A DNA stretch of 64,000 nucleotides from JAWXBT01 sp964523015 (GTDB lineage: Bacteria; Bdellovibrionota_C; UBA2361; J135), in contig CAZFXN010000001.1 of the NCBI GenBank assembly GCA_964523015.1, positions 62,001 through 126,000 on the forward strand. The letters are read 5' to 3'. A program made the position numbers and the translations under genes. The notes below the pieces were generated by a model, which was not told the origin of the DNA, made no database searches, and saw only the letters and a list, made by a program, of their open reading frames with translations. Positions within the stretch are counted from its first letter, which is position 1. Every line of letters starts with the position of its first letter. Below, one piece after another: positions 7,829 through 16,772 of the stretch.

Positions 7829-9312
7829 GGAGTCCTCTCAGATTCAATCCTAGCTATAGTTCTTGTTTTGCCTGTTAAGTATGTATTAGCGACTCGCTTA
7901 ACATCATCAGCAGTTACAGCCATCGCTTGATCGTACCAATCAATTGAAGATTCCCAGCCACCATGCAGTAATTCAGATGAGCCAAAATCTCGTGCCAGTG
8001 AGAGATTAGATTTAAGGTGTCCTAAGTACGACATTGCCAGACTTCTTTTTGCAATTTCGAGCAGCTCTTCATCAACCTTACTTTTCTTAAACATCGTAAC
8101 TACTTCATCAAATGAACGAATGAAATCATCATTACTATGTGGTGCCCTTACCACGCCGGAAAAAAGTAAAAGATTCGGATACGCGGTGCCGGGGGTTTCA
8201 TCGTAGTCAATACTTGTTACAACTTTTCTCTTTCTAACAAGCTCAGTAAACAAAGGTGACGATCTTGTCCCAGCCAACATCTCAGCCATAACTCCAATTG
8301 GAGCATCATCAGGATGAGGATAGTTTGGTTTTTTAAATGCAAGGAAGGCTTGAGGAGCAGCACGAGTATTAAACCGAACCTCTCTTTGTCCGTCCTGTAC
8401 AGGTTCAACTATACTGATTCTTTTTGGCTCGGGACCTTTTGGAAGTCTTCCAAAGTATTTCTCTAAGATTGCAATATCTTCTTTAGGATCCACATCTCCA
8501 ACAATACTCACAACTATATTACTTGGTACGTAATAATGTTTTCGAAAAGCTTCTGTTTCCGTAGCTGTTAGGCTCATTATATCTTGTGGGTGGCCAATGA
8601 CAGGATTTCTATAGGGATGAATTGTAAATGCTGTAGAGAGTAAAAGTTCATATAGTTTACCAGGAGGACTGTCGTCATAACGCATTCTGCGTTCTTCCAT
8701 AACAACATCACGCTCTTGATAGAACTGCCTTAATACTGGGTTTAGTAGTCGCTCTGACTCAATCCAACACCAAAACTCAAATGCTGAGCTTGGTAAACTA
8801 ATCATATAGTTGGTTAATTCTTTTGCAGTGGTCGCGTTTAACTCCTGTCCTCCTTTTATTCTAAAGGATTTTACAAGATCATCAGCACGCCATATCTTAT
8901 TTAGTTCAGTCGTTAACTCCGCCCATCTATCTTGATCCTCCTTCGAGAGCTCTTTTCCTGCTGGATATCGAAGTGCTATCTCCTCAATCTGTTCTAGGAG
9001 TTTTTTCTCCTTAGAATAATCTAACGTGCCAATAGTAGAAGTTCCTTTAAAGGCCATATGTTCAAACATGTGGGAGATCCCTGTTTGACCTTCTTGCTCA
9101 TCAACTCCGCCAACTCTTACAGTTATCACTCCTGAAAAAACAGGAGCGAATCCCCGCCGATACATTATGACTCGTAGACCATTACTGAGTGTATATTTTT
9201 TTGTTTTTTCCTTAAGCGTAGCCAAGGCACTGCTTGACTCAGACGTCTGAGCCGACACAGAAGCCAGCACGTTAGTGGTTATAAAAAAGAGAATAAGTAT
9301 TAGACGTATCAT
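7825..9312 (-). CDS. M16-family zinc peptidase, catalytic subunit
   Basis: Insulinase-type metalloprotease with a Sec signal peptide (MIRLILILFFITTNVLASVSA). The zinc and catalytic motif H-x-x-E-H is intact as HMFEH at about residues 81-85, preceded by a GGVDEQEGQTGIS segment typical of the family. A downstream Glu-rich stretch (RDVVMEERRMRYDD) includes the likely third zinc ligand. The ATG at 9312 is preferred over an upstream TTG because it places the signal peptide at the N-terminus. First gene of an operon with the inactive M16 partner and the OmpA-like lipoprotein, suggesting periplasmic protein quality control. Confidence 0.88.
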   Translation of the reverse strand: MIRLILILFFITTNVLASVSAQTSESSSALATLKEKTKKYTLSNGLRVIMYRRGFAPVFSGVITVRVGGVDEQEGQTGISHMFEHMAFKGTSTIGTLDYSKEKKLLEQIEEIALRYPAGKELSKEDQDRWAELTTELNKIWRADDLVKSFRIKGGQELNATTAKELTNYMISLPSSAFEFWCWIESERLLNPVLRQFYQERDVVMEERRMRYDDSPPGKLYELLLSTAFTIHPYRNPVIGHPQDIMSLTATETEAFRKHYYVPSNIVVSIVGDVDPKEDIAILEKYFGRLPKGPEPKRISIVEPVQDGQREVRFNTRAAPQAFLAFKKPNYPHPDDAPIGVMAEMLAGTRSSPLFTELVRKRKVVTSIDYDETPGTAYPNLLLFSGVVRAPHSNDDFIRSFDEVVTMFKKSKVDEELLEIAKRSLAMSYLGHLKSNLSLARDFGSSELLHGGWESSIDWYDQAMAVTADDVKRVANTYLTGKTRTIARIESERTP

Positions 9313-9383
9313 GGTGCTCAAGATCAAATGCGTTCTAACTTTAGATAAGACTATCTAATTAAGAGAGTTATAGCAATCGTTCC

Positions 9384-10526
9384 TTAGTTTGGACAATGGG
9401 CTAATGGAATATGCAAGCTTACAACAGCTCCGCCCTGCTCTCGCTTGAGAAACTCCAACTGAGATTTATTAATTTCAGCATATCGATGAGCAATAGCCAG
9501 GCCTAGCCCACTTCCCTGCTGTTCAAATTTATCTCGATCCACTTGTGTAAAAGCACCGATCGAATTTTTAATTTTTGAAGGATCCATTCCGATTCCACTA
9601 TCGGCGATAGATATTATAACCTCTTCAGTCGTGCAATACGCGGCAACTTCTATCATCTTATTTGCACCTGAAAACTTTACCGCATTATCTGCTATTCTTT
9701 TTAGTGCTTCAACAACTTGTGGTTCATAGATATTAATTTTTTTATCAGGACACAGAATTGATGTCTGCACACGAAATCCATTTTCCGAGACAAGACTTTC
9801 AATTGAAGAGAGAAAAGTGCTTACCACAGTATTAACACTACAAGGTTGTGATTTCTTCTCGAATAATCCATGAGCAATCCCAGCTTCAATCTGCTGTAGT
9901 AGCATAAAGTCATTTACTAACCTTTCGAGACGCAGACCGCCTCGATGGATTGCTTCAAGCAATCTCTTCGACTTAGAATTCTCATCTTCTCCGTTTAACT
10001 GAATATCATCTAACAGAATTTCTGTGCCTGTATTAATTGCAACTAATGGAGTTCGAAATTCGTGAGATAAAGTATGTAAAACTCTCTTTCTAAATCTGTC
10101 CTGATTATCATCAACCGATTTTTTAATATTGCGAGATCTAGAAACTTTTCCTTTAACCGTTGATATTAACAGCTCAGGATCAAATGGTTTTGTAAAGTAT
10201 CCATCACACCCAGATTGCCAACCTTTTTTCAGTTCATCATGCGAATCAAGTGCAGTTAGAAAAACAAATGGGATGTGGGCATGGAGATCATTATTGCGAA
10301 CAGAATTAAAAAATTCGTATCCATCCATTTCAGGCATCATCACATCACAGATGATCACATCAAAGGAATCATGTTCAAGTACACTAAGAGCTTCAACACC
10401 ATTGGTTGCCGTTTGAACATCAAAATGTTCACACTGAAATAATTTTTGGATAACACTTCTGATTAGATGATTATCATCAACAATGAGAACTGACGCCCGA
10501 TCAGAGGATTTTACTACTACTTCCAC
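9384..10526 (-). CDS. Response regulator-histidine kinase hybrid (REC-HisKA-HATPase)
   Basis: A 380 aa soluble sensor kinase. N-terminal receiver domain with phospho-Asp61 (CDVMMPEMDG) and Lys113, then a DHp domain with phospho-His155 (SHEFRTPL) and a C-terminal ATPase with DSGIGMD and GSGLGLAIAHRYAE boxes. There is no membrane segment, so it probably receives phosphate or signals from a partner through the receiver. The start codon is GTG. Divergent from fabD; a 13 bp inverted repeat lies between them. No cognate output regulator is adjacent. Confidence 0.9.
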   Translation of the reverse strand: MEVVVKSSDRASVLIVDDNHLIRSVIQKLFQCEHFDVQTATNGVEALSVLEHDSFDVIICDVMMPEMDGYEFFNSVRNNDLHAHIPFVFLTALDSHDELKKGWQSGCDGYFTKPFDPELLISTVKGKVSRSRNIKKSVDDNQDRFRKRVLHTLSHEFRTPLVAINTGTEILLDDIQLNGEDENSKSKRLLEAIHRGGLRLERLVNDFMLLQQIEAGIAHGLFEKKSQPCSVNTVVSTFLSSIESLVSENGFRVQTSILCPDKKINIYEPQVVEALKRIADNAVKFSGANKMIEVAAYCTTEEVIISIADSGIGMDPSKIKNSIGAFTQVDRDKFEQQGSGLGLAIAHRYAEINKSQLEFLKREQGGAVVSLHIPLAHCPN

Positions 10527-10627
10527 AACTCTATACCCTACGACTATTTAGAACCTATAAACCTAGCTTGCCTTCTATATGGGCGACAGAATTAGCATGC
10601 ACTTCAACCTATACCTTAAGACATCGA

Positions 10628-10649
10628 CTTTAAGGAGAGTCTCCTAAAG
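10628..10649. promoter_or_regulatory. Inverted repeat in the kinase/fabD intergenic region
   Basis: AGGAGA (10633-10638), one G, TCTCCT (10640-10645), extended by CTTT/AAAG arms with a single bulged A. It lies 100 bp upstream of fabD and has no T-run, so an operator is more likely than a terminator. No regulator is known for it. Confidence 0.35.
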
Positions 10650-10758
10650 CTTATATTCATATTCAAGGTCTGGATTTTCTTACGAATTCTTCCTAAGCTG
10701 GAAAATTACTTAGCTCATTGATAAAAGTGAGCTTTCTTGAATTTAATAAGGAATAGTT

Positions 10759-11667
10759 ATGTCTGACTCCAAAATAATCTTAGGCTTATTTCCCGGACAA
10801 GGCTCACAAAAAGTGGGGATGGGTGCACTTTTACATGCACAATCTGATCTTTCGCGTAGCTATTTTGCTGAAGCAGACAAAGTCCTAGGGTTTAGCCTCT
10901 CAGGTATCTGCTTTAACGGGCCAGGAGAAAAGTTAACCAATACTGCAATTGCGCAGCCAGCAATTTTAACGGTCAGCGTTATCGCCTATGAAATCATGAA
11001 AGAATCTAACCCTGATTTCTCTTTGATAGGAGCTGCTGGTCATAGCTTAGGAGAGTATTCTGCATTAGTTGCTGCCGGGGCAATTTCTTTTAGCGATGCA
11101 GTCCTGTTAGTACATAAGCGTGGCAGTTATATGCAAGAGTCCGTTCCTAAAGGTCAAGGCAAGATGGTGGCAGTCCTAGGAAAAGATCTTGAGGAAATTG
11201 AAGCTGCTCTTAAGCAGGTTTCAAATGGGGTTGCCCAAGCCGCCAACATTAACGCTCCAGGCCAAGTAGTTATCGCTGGAGATGTGGTGGGTATTGATAA
11301 TTTTAAAGCTACTCTTAATGGTGGTAAAATTATTGAGCTTGATGTTAGTGCTCCATTTCATTGCTCTTTAATGAAGCCAGCTGCAGATTCCTTAGCGAAA
11401 GATCTTGATGCCCTCTCTATTAATCAGTGTAAATTCCCAGTCTATGCAAATTTTTCCGCTCAGCCAACTAATGAACCAAACGATATCCGTCAAAACTTAA
11501 AAGACCAAGTTTGCGGAAGAGTTCGTTGGGTAGAATGTATGGAAACAGCAATTTCATCGCTTGCACCTACTGAAGCTTTAGAATTTGGCGAAGGAAAAGT
11601 ACTTACTGGTCTTTTAAAGAAGATAAAAAAAGAGCTTCCATGCAGAAACTCTTTTGATCAACCTTAG
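10759..11667 (+). CDS. fabD: Malonyl-CoA:ACP transacylase
   Basis: A 302 aa FabD that loads malonate from CoA onto acyl carrier protein for fatty-acid synthesis. It shows the N-terminal FPGQGSQ motif, the nucleophile Ser96 in GHSLGEYSALVAAG and the catalytic His201 in SAPFHCSLM. Length is standard. A Shine-Dalgarno-like AAGGAA precedes the ATG. It stands alone, without the usual fabH/fabG neighbours, and converges on proS. Confidence 0.95.
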   Translation: MSDSKIILGLFPGQGSQKVGMGALLHAQSDLSRSYFAEADKVLGFSLSGICFNGPGEKLTNTAIAQPAILTVSVIAYEIMKESNPDFSLIGAAGHSLGEYSALVAAGAISFSDAVLLVHKRGSYMQESVPKGQGKMVAVLGKDLEEIEAALKQVSNGVAQAANINAPGQVVIAGDVVGIDNFKATLNGGKIIELDVSAPFHCSLMKPAADSLAKDLDALSINQCKFPVYANFSAQPTNEPNDIRQNLKDQVCGRVRWVECMETAISSLAPTEALEFGEGKVLTGLLKKIKKELPCRNSFDQP

Positions 11668-11693
11668 AGAAATCTTTTAAGACAATGATTTAA

Positions 11694-13205
11694 TCAGTAA
11701 GATTTTGCGATAACGATATCCATCGTTGCTTTCTTACCAGTAAAGATACATTTCCCTTCTGTCTCTCTCTGTTCAAAAGGGATACATCGGATCGTTGCTT
11801 TAAGATCGGCCAAAGGTGCATCTGAATCTTTATCACCAGACCACTTTGCTAAAATAAATCCTCCATGAATTTCAGGCTTCTCCTCGTTTTTTGGAGTTAA
11901 GTAAGCTTTAAGATCATCAAAGTTCTTTATGTAATCTATTGTATTAGCTGTTAGTAAGGTTTTTGCTTGAGTGAGATAATTATCCTGTATCTCTTTTAAC
12001 ACGATAGGTATACGAGTAGATAGATCCGCGAGCTTTACTATCTCTTTCTCTTTAACTCCTTTGTCTCGTCGCAGCATCACAACAGACTCTGAATCAATAT
12101 CTCTAGGACCAGCTTCAAGTCGTACTGGAACTCCTTTTTTAATCCATGACCAAGCCTTATCACCACCTCGCATATCCCGTTTATCAATATGGACACGCAA
12201 TGGCTCTCCACCATAGCTAGAGTGACTCAAAGCAGATGCAATCTTTTCAGCATATTCAAATACTGCTCCCTTAGTTTCATCTTTAGGAACTACAGGCAAA
12301 ATTGCAATATGATGCGGGGCAATTCGTGGTGGCACTCTTAATCCATCATCATCTGAATGGGTCATAATCACCCCTCCAATTAAACGAGTAGAAACTCCCC
12401 AAGATGTAGTATAGGCGTGCTCAATCTCACTTTTTTCATTTAAAAATTTTATTCCTGAAGATTTAGCAAAGTTTTGACCGAGATAATGAGATGTTCCAGC
12501 TTGCAATGCTTTTCGATCTTGCATCATTGCTTCAACACAGAAAGTTCTTACTGCACCTGGGAAACGCTCCCCTGCTGTCTTCTCTCCTTTGATGACGGGT
12601 ATTGCCATAACCTCTTCAAGCGAAGCGGCATAAACATCCAACATCTTATATGTCTCATCCATCGCCTCTGCTTCATTAGCATGGGCAGTATGTCCCTCCT
12701 GCCATAAAAATTCTGTAGTACGAAGAAACAATCTAGTTCGCATCTCCCAGCGAACAACATTTGCCCATTGATTTATAAGAATAGGTAAATCTCGGTATGA
12801 TTCAACCCATCGAGCGAAACTCTCTCCAATAATAGTTTCAGAAGTCGGACGAACAATTAGTGGCTCTTCAAGTTCACCAGCAGGTACCAGTTTGCCGTCT
12901 TTTAATTCAAGTCTATGATGAGTAACAACAGCACATTCTTTAGCAAACCCTTCTACATGCTCAGCTTCCTTTTGCAAAAAACTTAAAGGAATAAAAAGTG
13001 GGAAATATGCGTTTTGATGTCCAGTCTCCTTAAACCGTCGATCTAGATCTCTTTGAATCCCTTCCCATATGCCATAACCCCAAGGTCGAATAACCATGCA
13101 ACCACGTACAGCAGAGACCTCTGCCAACTCGGCAGCTTTGATTATTTGCTGATACCACTCTGGATAATCTTCAGCTCTGGTTGGGCTAATTGCGTGAGTG
13201 GTCAT
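11694..13205 (-). CDS. proS: Prolyl-tRNA synthetase, archaeal/eukaryote-like form
   Basis: A 503 aa class II aminoacyl-tRNA synthetase that charges tRNA-Pro. It lacks the editing insertion of the longer (about 570 aa) E. coli-type enzyme. The motif 2 region (RWEMRTRLFLRTTEFLWQEGHTAH), the RPTSETI segment and the motif 3 region are intact. The C-terminal domain after the anticodon-binding domain ends in KSY, a typical end for the archaeal/eukaryote-like group. No internal stops. The start ATG is preceded by a weak ribosome-binding sequence. Confidence 0.93.
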   Translation of the reverse strand: MTTHAISPTRAEDYPEWYQQIIKAAELAEVSAVRGCMVIRPWGYGIWEGIQRDLDRRFKETGHQNAYFPLFIPLSFLQKEAEHVEGFAKECAVVTHHRLELKDGKLVPAGELEEPLIVRPTSETIIGESFARWVESYRDLPILINQWANVVRWEMRTRLFLRTTEFLWQEGHTAHANEAEAMDETYKMLDVYAASLEEVMAIPVIKGEKTAGERFPGAVRTFCVEAMMQDRKALQAGTSHYLGQNFAKSSGIKFLNEKSEIEHAYTTSWGVSTRLIGGVIMTHSDDDGLRVPPRIAPHHIAILPVVPKDETKGAVFEYAEKIASALSHSSYGGEPLRVHIDKRDMRGGDKAWSWIKKGVPVRLEAGPRDIDSESVVMLRRDKGVKEKEIVKLADLSTRIPIVLKEIQDNYLTQAKTLLTANTIDYIKNFDDLKAYLTPKNEEKPEIHGGFILAKWSGDKDSDAPLADLKATIRCIPFEQRETEGKCIFTGKKATMDIVIAKSY

Positions 13206-13323
13206 GATTAATTCCTGTACAAGTTTAAAATAGAGCCTATCGGGTTCTTCCTACTTTTTGACTCTGCCTCAATATGATAATAATTACACTCAAAATCAAG
13301 AAGAAGATCAAGGAGAAGTATAC

Positions 13324-13756
13324 ATGTCTGTTAAAATGACCGGCACCTATTTAGGAAATAAAAAAGTTGATATGACACATGGTCCAAGTGGGGTCTCTAT
13401 TATAACTGATGCCCCAAAGGATAATCATGGTGAGGGAAGCTCATTTTCTCCGACAGACCTTTTTACAGTTTCATTAGGCTCGTGCATTATTACAACTATG
13501 GCCATTTATGCAGAGAGAAATGGTATCGCTCTTTCGGGTTCTACATTTGAGCTTGAAAAGATAATGTTTCCTGATCCGAGACGAGTTGGGGCTATTCCTT
13601 TAAAAGTAAGAATGCCTGCTGAACTATCAAAAGAAAACCGTGAAACATTAGAGCGCGTCGCCCACACCTGTCCAGTTCATAAATCNNNNNNNNNNTCATA
13701 AATCAGTACATCCTGATATGCAGATCGATATTCAATTCGTTTATGACATAGCTTAA
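13324..13756 (+). CDS. OsmC/YhfA-family peroxidase-like protein, interrupted by an assembly gap
   Basis: OsmC-fold protein that would reduce organic hydroperoxides with two cysteines. The first catalytic Cys is in SLGSCIITTMA and the second in HTCPVHK. ATG 13324 follows a good AAGGAGAAG site; an upstream TTG at 13258 has no such site. Ten Ns interrupt codon 121. The 9-mer TCATAAATC sits on both sides of the Ns; merging the copies restores an open frame that ends SVHPDMQIDIQFVYDIA and stops at 13754-13756, giving about 137 aa, the normal length. The stop abuts the mqnE ATG (TAAATG). Confidence 0.85.
13686..13695. other. Assembly gap (10 N) flanked by a 9 bp duplicated overlap
   Basis: TCATAAATC occurs at 13677-13685 and again at 13696-13704. 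The gap is best explained as two contig ends that overlap by nine bases and were joined with a fixed-length N spacer. It is not a biological insertion. Confidence 0.9.
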
Positions 13757-14908
13757 ATGTTACTGATTGATTCATACTCTACAACGTCACTGTATCATTC
13801 TCTATGTCATTCGCTCTGCCATAGTGTCAGTGAGATTTATATAGCTGAAAAAGTATTTGCTGGAGAGCGACTTACTGACGAGGAGGCACTTAGCCTCTTT
13901 GAATCAAACAATCTTGCCTTACTATCAAAACTTTCTCTCTATGTCAGACAAAAGATTAATGGCCGACGCACATTTTTTAATAGAAATTTTCATATTGAAC
14001 CAACAAACATCTGCGTATTTACCTGCTCATTTTGCTCTTTTTCAAGAAAGTTGGGGGAAGAAGGTAGTTGGGAGATGTCGCTTGATGATATTCGTTTGAT
14101 AGCAAAAAAATATTTAGGAAGCGGGGTTACAGAAGTTCATATAGTTGGTGGGGTCCATCCTAAAAGAGGTGTTGAATACTACTCTTCAATTATTAAAGCT
14201 ATCAAAGAGATATTGCCAGAGATTCACGTCAAAGCTTTTACTGCTGTTGAGCTTGAGGTGATGTTTGCTAGAAGCAAAATTTCAATTATTGAAGGTCTAA
14301 AAAAATTAAAAGATGCTGGCCTTGATTCGATCCCAGGTGGTGGAGCAGAGATATTCGATCGCAGCATTAGAGAGAAGATTTGTAAAACTAAAGCAACTTC
14401 TGAAGCCTGGCTTAAAATACATGAGGCAGCTCACACCTTAAATATTCCATCAAATTGCACAATGCTCTATGGTCATATCGAAAAGTACGAACACCGTATT
14501 GATCATTTAAAAAGGCTGCGTGATCTGCAGGATAAAACAAAAGGTTTTAACACCTTTATCCCGCTAAAGTATCGCCATGAAAATAACGATCTCTCCCATC
14601 TTTCTGAGCTTCCAGAAGAGGAAGATTTAAAAAATTACGCTGTTTCCCGTCTTTATTTAGATAATATTCCTCACATAAAAGCCTATTGGCCTATGATTGG
14701 TCGAAGCATAGCTAAGAAAAGCTTACTCTTCGGGGTAGATGATCTAGACGGCACAATAGATGATTCAACAAAAATTTACTCAATGGCTGGAGCAGAAGAT
14801 CAGCATCCTACTATGTCAACAGATCAGCTCGTCACTTTAATAAAGGAATCTGGACTTGAGCCTGTTGAAAGGGATTCTGTTTATAATTGCTTAAAAACGT
14901 ATTCATAA
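13757..14908 (+). CDS. mqnE: Aminofutalosine synthase (radical SAM)
   Basis: A 383 aa radical SAM enzyme of the futalosine route to menaquinone, joining SAM chemistry to the chorismate-derived enol-ether to give aminofutalosine. Cluster cysteines Cys86, Cys90 and Cys93 (CVFTCSFC) have the CX3CX2C spacing. MqnE hallmarks follow: HIVGGVHP, PGGGAEIF, the TMLYGHIEKYEHR segment, FIPLKYRHENN and LFGVDDLDGT. The N-terminus contains a short repeated Ser/His/Leu/Cys segment (residues 11-24), unusual for the family. Immediately follows the OsmC gene. Other mqn genes are not in this window. Confidence 0.93.
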   Translation: MLLIDSYSTTSLYHSLCHSLCHSVSEIYIAEKVFAGERLTDEEALSLFESNNLALLSKLSLYVRQKINGRRTFFNRNFHIEPTNICVFTCSFCSFSRKLGEEGSWEMSLDDIRLIAKKYLGSGVTEVHIVGGVHPKRGVEYYSSIIKAIKEILPEIHVKAFTAVELEVMFARSKISIIEGLKKLKDAGLDSIPGGGAEIFDRSIREKICKTKATSEAWLKIHEAAHTLNIPSNCTMLYGHIEKYEHRIDHLKRLRDLQDKTKGFNTFIPLKYRHENNDLSHLSELPEEEDLKNYAVSRLYLDNIPHIKAYWPMIGRSIAKKSLLFGVDDLDGTIDDSTKIYSMAGAEDQHPTMSTDQLVTLIKESGLEPVERDSVYNCLKTYS

Positions 14909-14937
14909 TCAAGAATCAAAGCAGCGAGGTTTCCTTA

Positions 14938-15195
14938 CTATATTTTCAGGATCTCTCCAGCCCAAAGTCGAGTCAGAAAATCTCTAACAGGGAAAATTTC
15001 ATTATCCTGATTATCCTTTCTCCAAGATTTTTCAAATGAAACGACGATCTTTCTTTTTAGCTTAACTTCAATAGCTATTTCTGTATTTAATAAAAAATCC
15101 ACCTCATGTTTATTGTATGAACGCCAATAGGAAAGCTCAGCTTTATGCCGATGATAATCTATAAAAGCTCTAACGATCTTCCTAAATCAGATGGT
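14938..15195 (-). pseudogene. C-terminal remnant of a DUF4143 ATPase
   Basis: Minus-strand translation reads HRHKAELSYWRSYNKHEVDF, then LLNTEIAIEVK, ending LTRLWAGEILKI and a TAG at 14938. The YWR...EVDF...IEVK pattern is the hallmark of the DUF4143 C-terminal domain of AAA-type ATPases common in mobile contexts. A preceding LGRSLEL segment is in another frame, so the gene has at least one frameshift or deletion, and the ATPase domain is missing. Not functional. Confidence 0.65.
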
Positions 15196-15345
15196 GAGGG
15201 ATTAATAAGAGGTCTCCCTGCTTAAGAAGAGGAGAGAAGTTAAGTGTTCTTAAAATCATGCTATAATTATGCTGATTTTCGCGAATTTAGGGAATAATCT
15301 AGCGTAAATTATGTAATTATCAATTTACACTGTAATTACAGGTGG

Positions 15346-16203
15346 TTAATAATATAGTGATTCCAAAAGGGAAGCTCCCAATGGCAACCACCGATACAAA
15401 TCATTCTGAACCATAATGGTTTCCACATTACCGATTAAGAGCGGGAACTCTCGCCGCAACTTATCAAGAACTTCATTAAACTGAGTAAGATCTCCAGCCT
15501 CAATGGCCATCTCAATCTTACAGTCACCAATCTGCTCAATTAAATAACAGATGTCAGGATGATCGAATGCAAACTCAAACAGACGAGAGAAATCCTTCTT
15601 CCGATTATCAGCATGAAAAATTCGAGCTTTAAAATAAGTTAACCCAAGTTTGGTCCTGTCCATCTCCGGCCTATAACCCAGGATGACTCCGTTCTCCTCC
15701 AATCTATCAATGCGGGCTTTTACTGAAACTGGACTCATTGATATAGCTTCAGAAATGTCGCTGATTCTTGCTCGAGAGTTACTAGAGAGAATTTCAAGAA
15801 TTCTAAGTTCCTCCTCGCCACAAGAAATAACCTCTGGAGGTCCGCCAACGTGAAAGGATTTTTTTGTCCCCTTAAATAGGTATTTCTTTGGGAAATACCA
15901 GTGATTAACAACTATTGAAACATTACTTGCTAGTATGATGTCATGAAAATCCCCTAAGAATTGCTCCTGAATATTATGGAAGGTGAATGGTGACTCTGCT
16001 AACGTATTGAACAGAATATCCCAAGATCCATCACAGTCGGCGATACAAAAGATCCGCTCATGGGTTCTAAGAGCTCTCTTTAATGCAGGTACCCGTTCAG
16101 GATTATTACGAAGACGAAGATAACTTTTAAATAGGGTAAATCCTAGTCGATAGGGAATGTTTTAGTAAATATCAACCTTCCTCTTTAATATCCTGTCTAA
16201 AGC
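15346..16203 (-). pseudogene. Two-module Lrp/AsnC-like regulator with an in-frame stop
   Basis: The reading frame is open from the stop at 15346 back to a TAA at 16162-16164, and resumes as similar sequence beyond it (LKALDRILKRKVDIY, stop, NIPYRLGFTLFKSYL). It encodes a ligand-binding-like module, then a winged HTH (EELRILEILSSNSRARISDI, SPVSVKARIDRLEENGVI), then a second RAM-like module. The only ATG in frame is at 15738, in the middle of the HTH, so a shorter product would lack most of its DNA-binding domain. The first HTH is largely missing. I read it as a decayed tandem Lrp-type regulator, divergent from the phzF pseudogene. Confidence 0.62.
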
Positions 16204-16238
16204 TTTAAGATTCCCTTGTACAACATTTAAGGAGATTT

Positions 16239-16772
16239 ATGAAAACTCAGTTATTTCAAATTGATGCCTTCACCCCCACCCCACTTAGTGGCAACCCAGC
16301 TGCAGTGATCCCACTGCCCTACATGCTCAATGACAATACACTCCAGGCCTTAGCAAGTGAGAATAATTTATCAGAGACTGCATTTATTGTAGGTAAAGAT
16401 GGTGAGTACGATATTCGCTGGTTTACACCAACCGTAGAAATCGAGCTATGCGGACATGCCACACTTGCAAGTGCTTTTGCTGTATTCAATTAACTCGAAC
16501 CAAATCTAAGCACCGTTCATTTTGACTCAAAAATTCATGGAAGACTTACGGTAACCCGCCACTCCAATCTACTTACCATGAACTTTCCTACTCGCTCTTA
16601 TACTCCGATTGAAAATCTAAGTGAGTTTGAGTTAGCTTTAGGTCGTAAACCCCTTCAAGTTTTCAAAGGTAAGGATATAATGGCTGTTTTTGGATCTGAG
16701 GATGAGATTAGAAATCTTTTCCCCGACTTTTCAAAAATTAAAAAAGTTGATCAATATGAGTTAGTAGTATGA
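16239..16772 (+). pseudogene. PhzF-family isomerase/epimerase, nonsense-mutated and truncated
   Basis: PhzF-like enzyme (diaminopimelate-epimerase fold). It starts MKTQLFQIDAFTPTPLSGNP with a good AAGGAG site and has the LSETAFI and LCGHATLASA motifs. A TAA at 16491-16493 interrupts it, yet the same frame continues with recognisable family sequence (HFDSKIHGRLTV and on to about residue 177). It then ends at a TGA at 16770-16772, roughly 100 residues before the expected C-terminus, so the conserved EDPVTGSAH region is absent. The next ORF begins within its last codon. Divergent from the decayed Lrp-type gene, its probable former regulator. Confidence 0.75.

Noticed and set aside
13258..13323. 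N-terminal extension of the OsmC protein from an upstream TTG
   Set aside because: The extra residues are Gln/Asn/Asp-rich and unlike the family, while ATG 13324 has a good ribosome-binding site and the family N-terminus.
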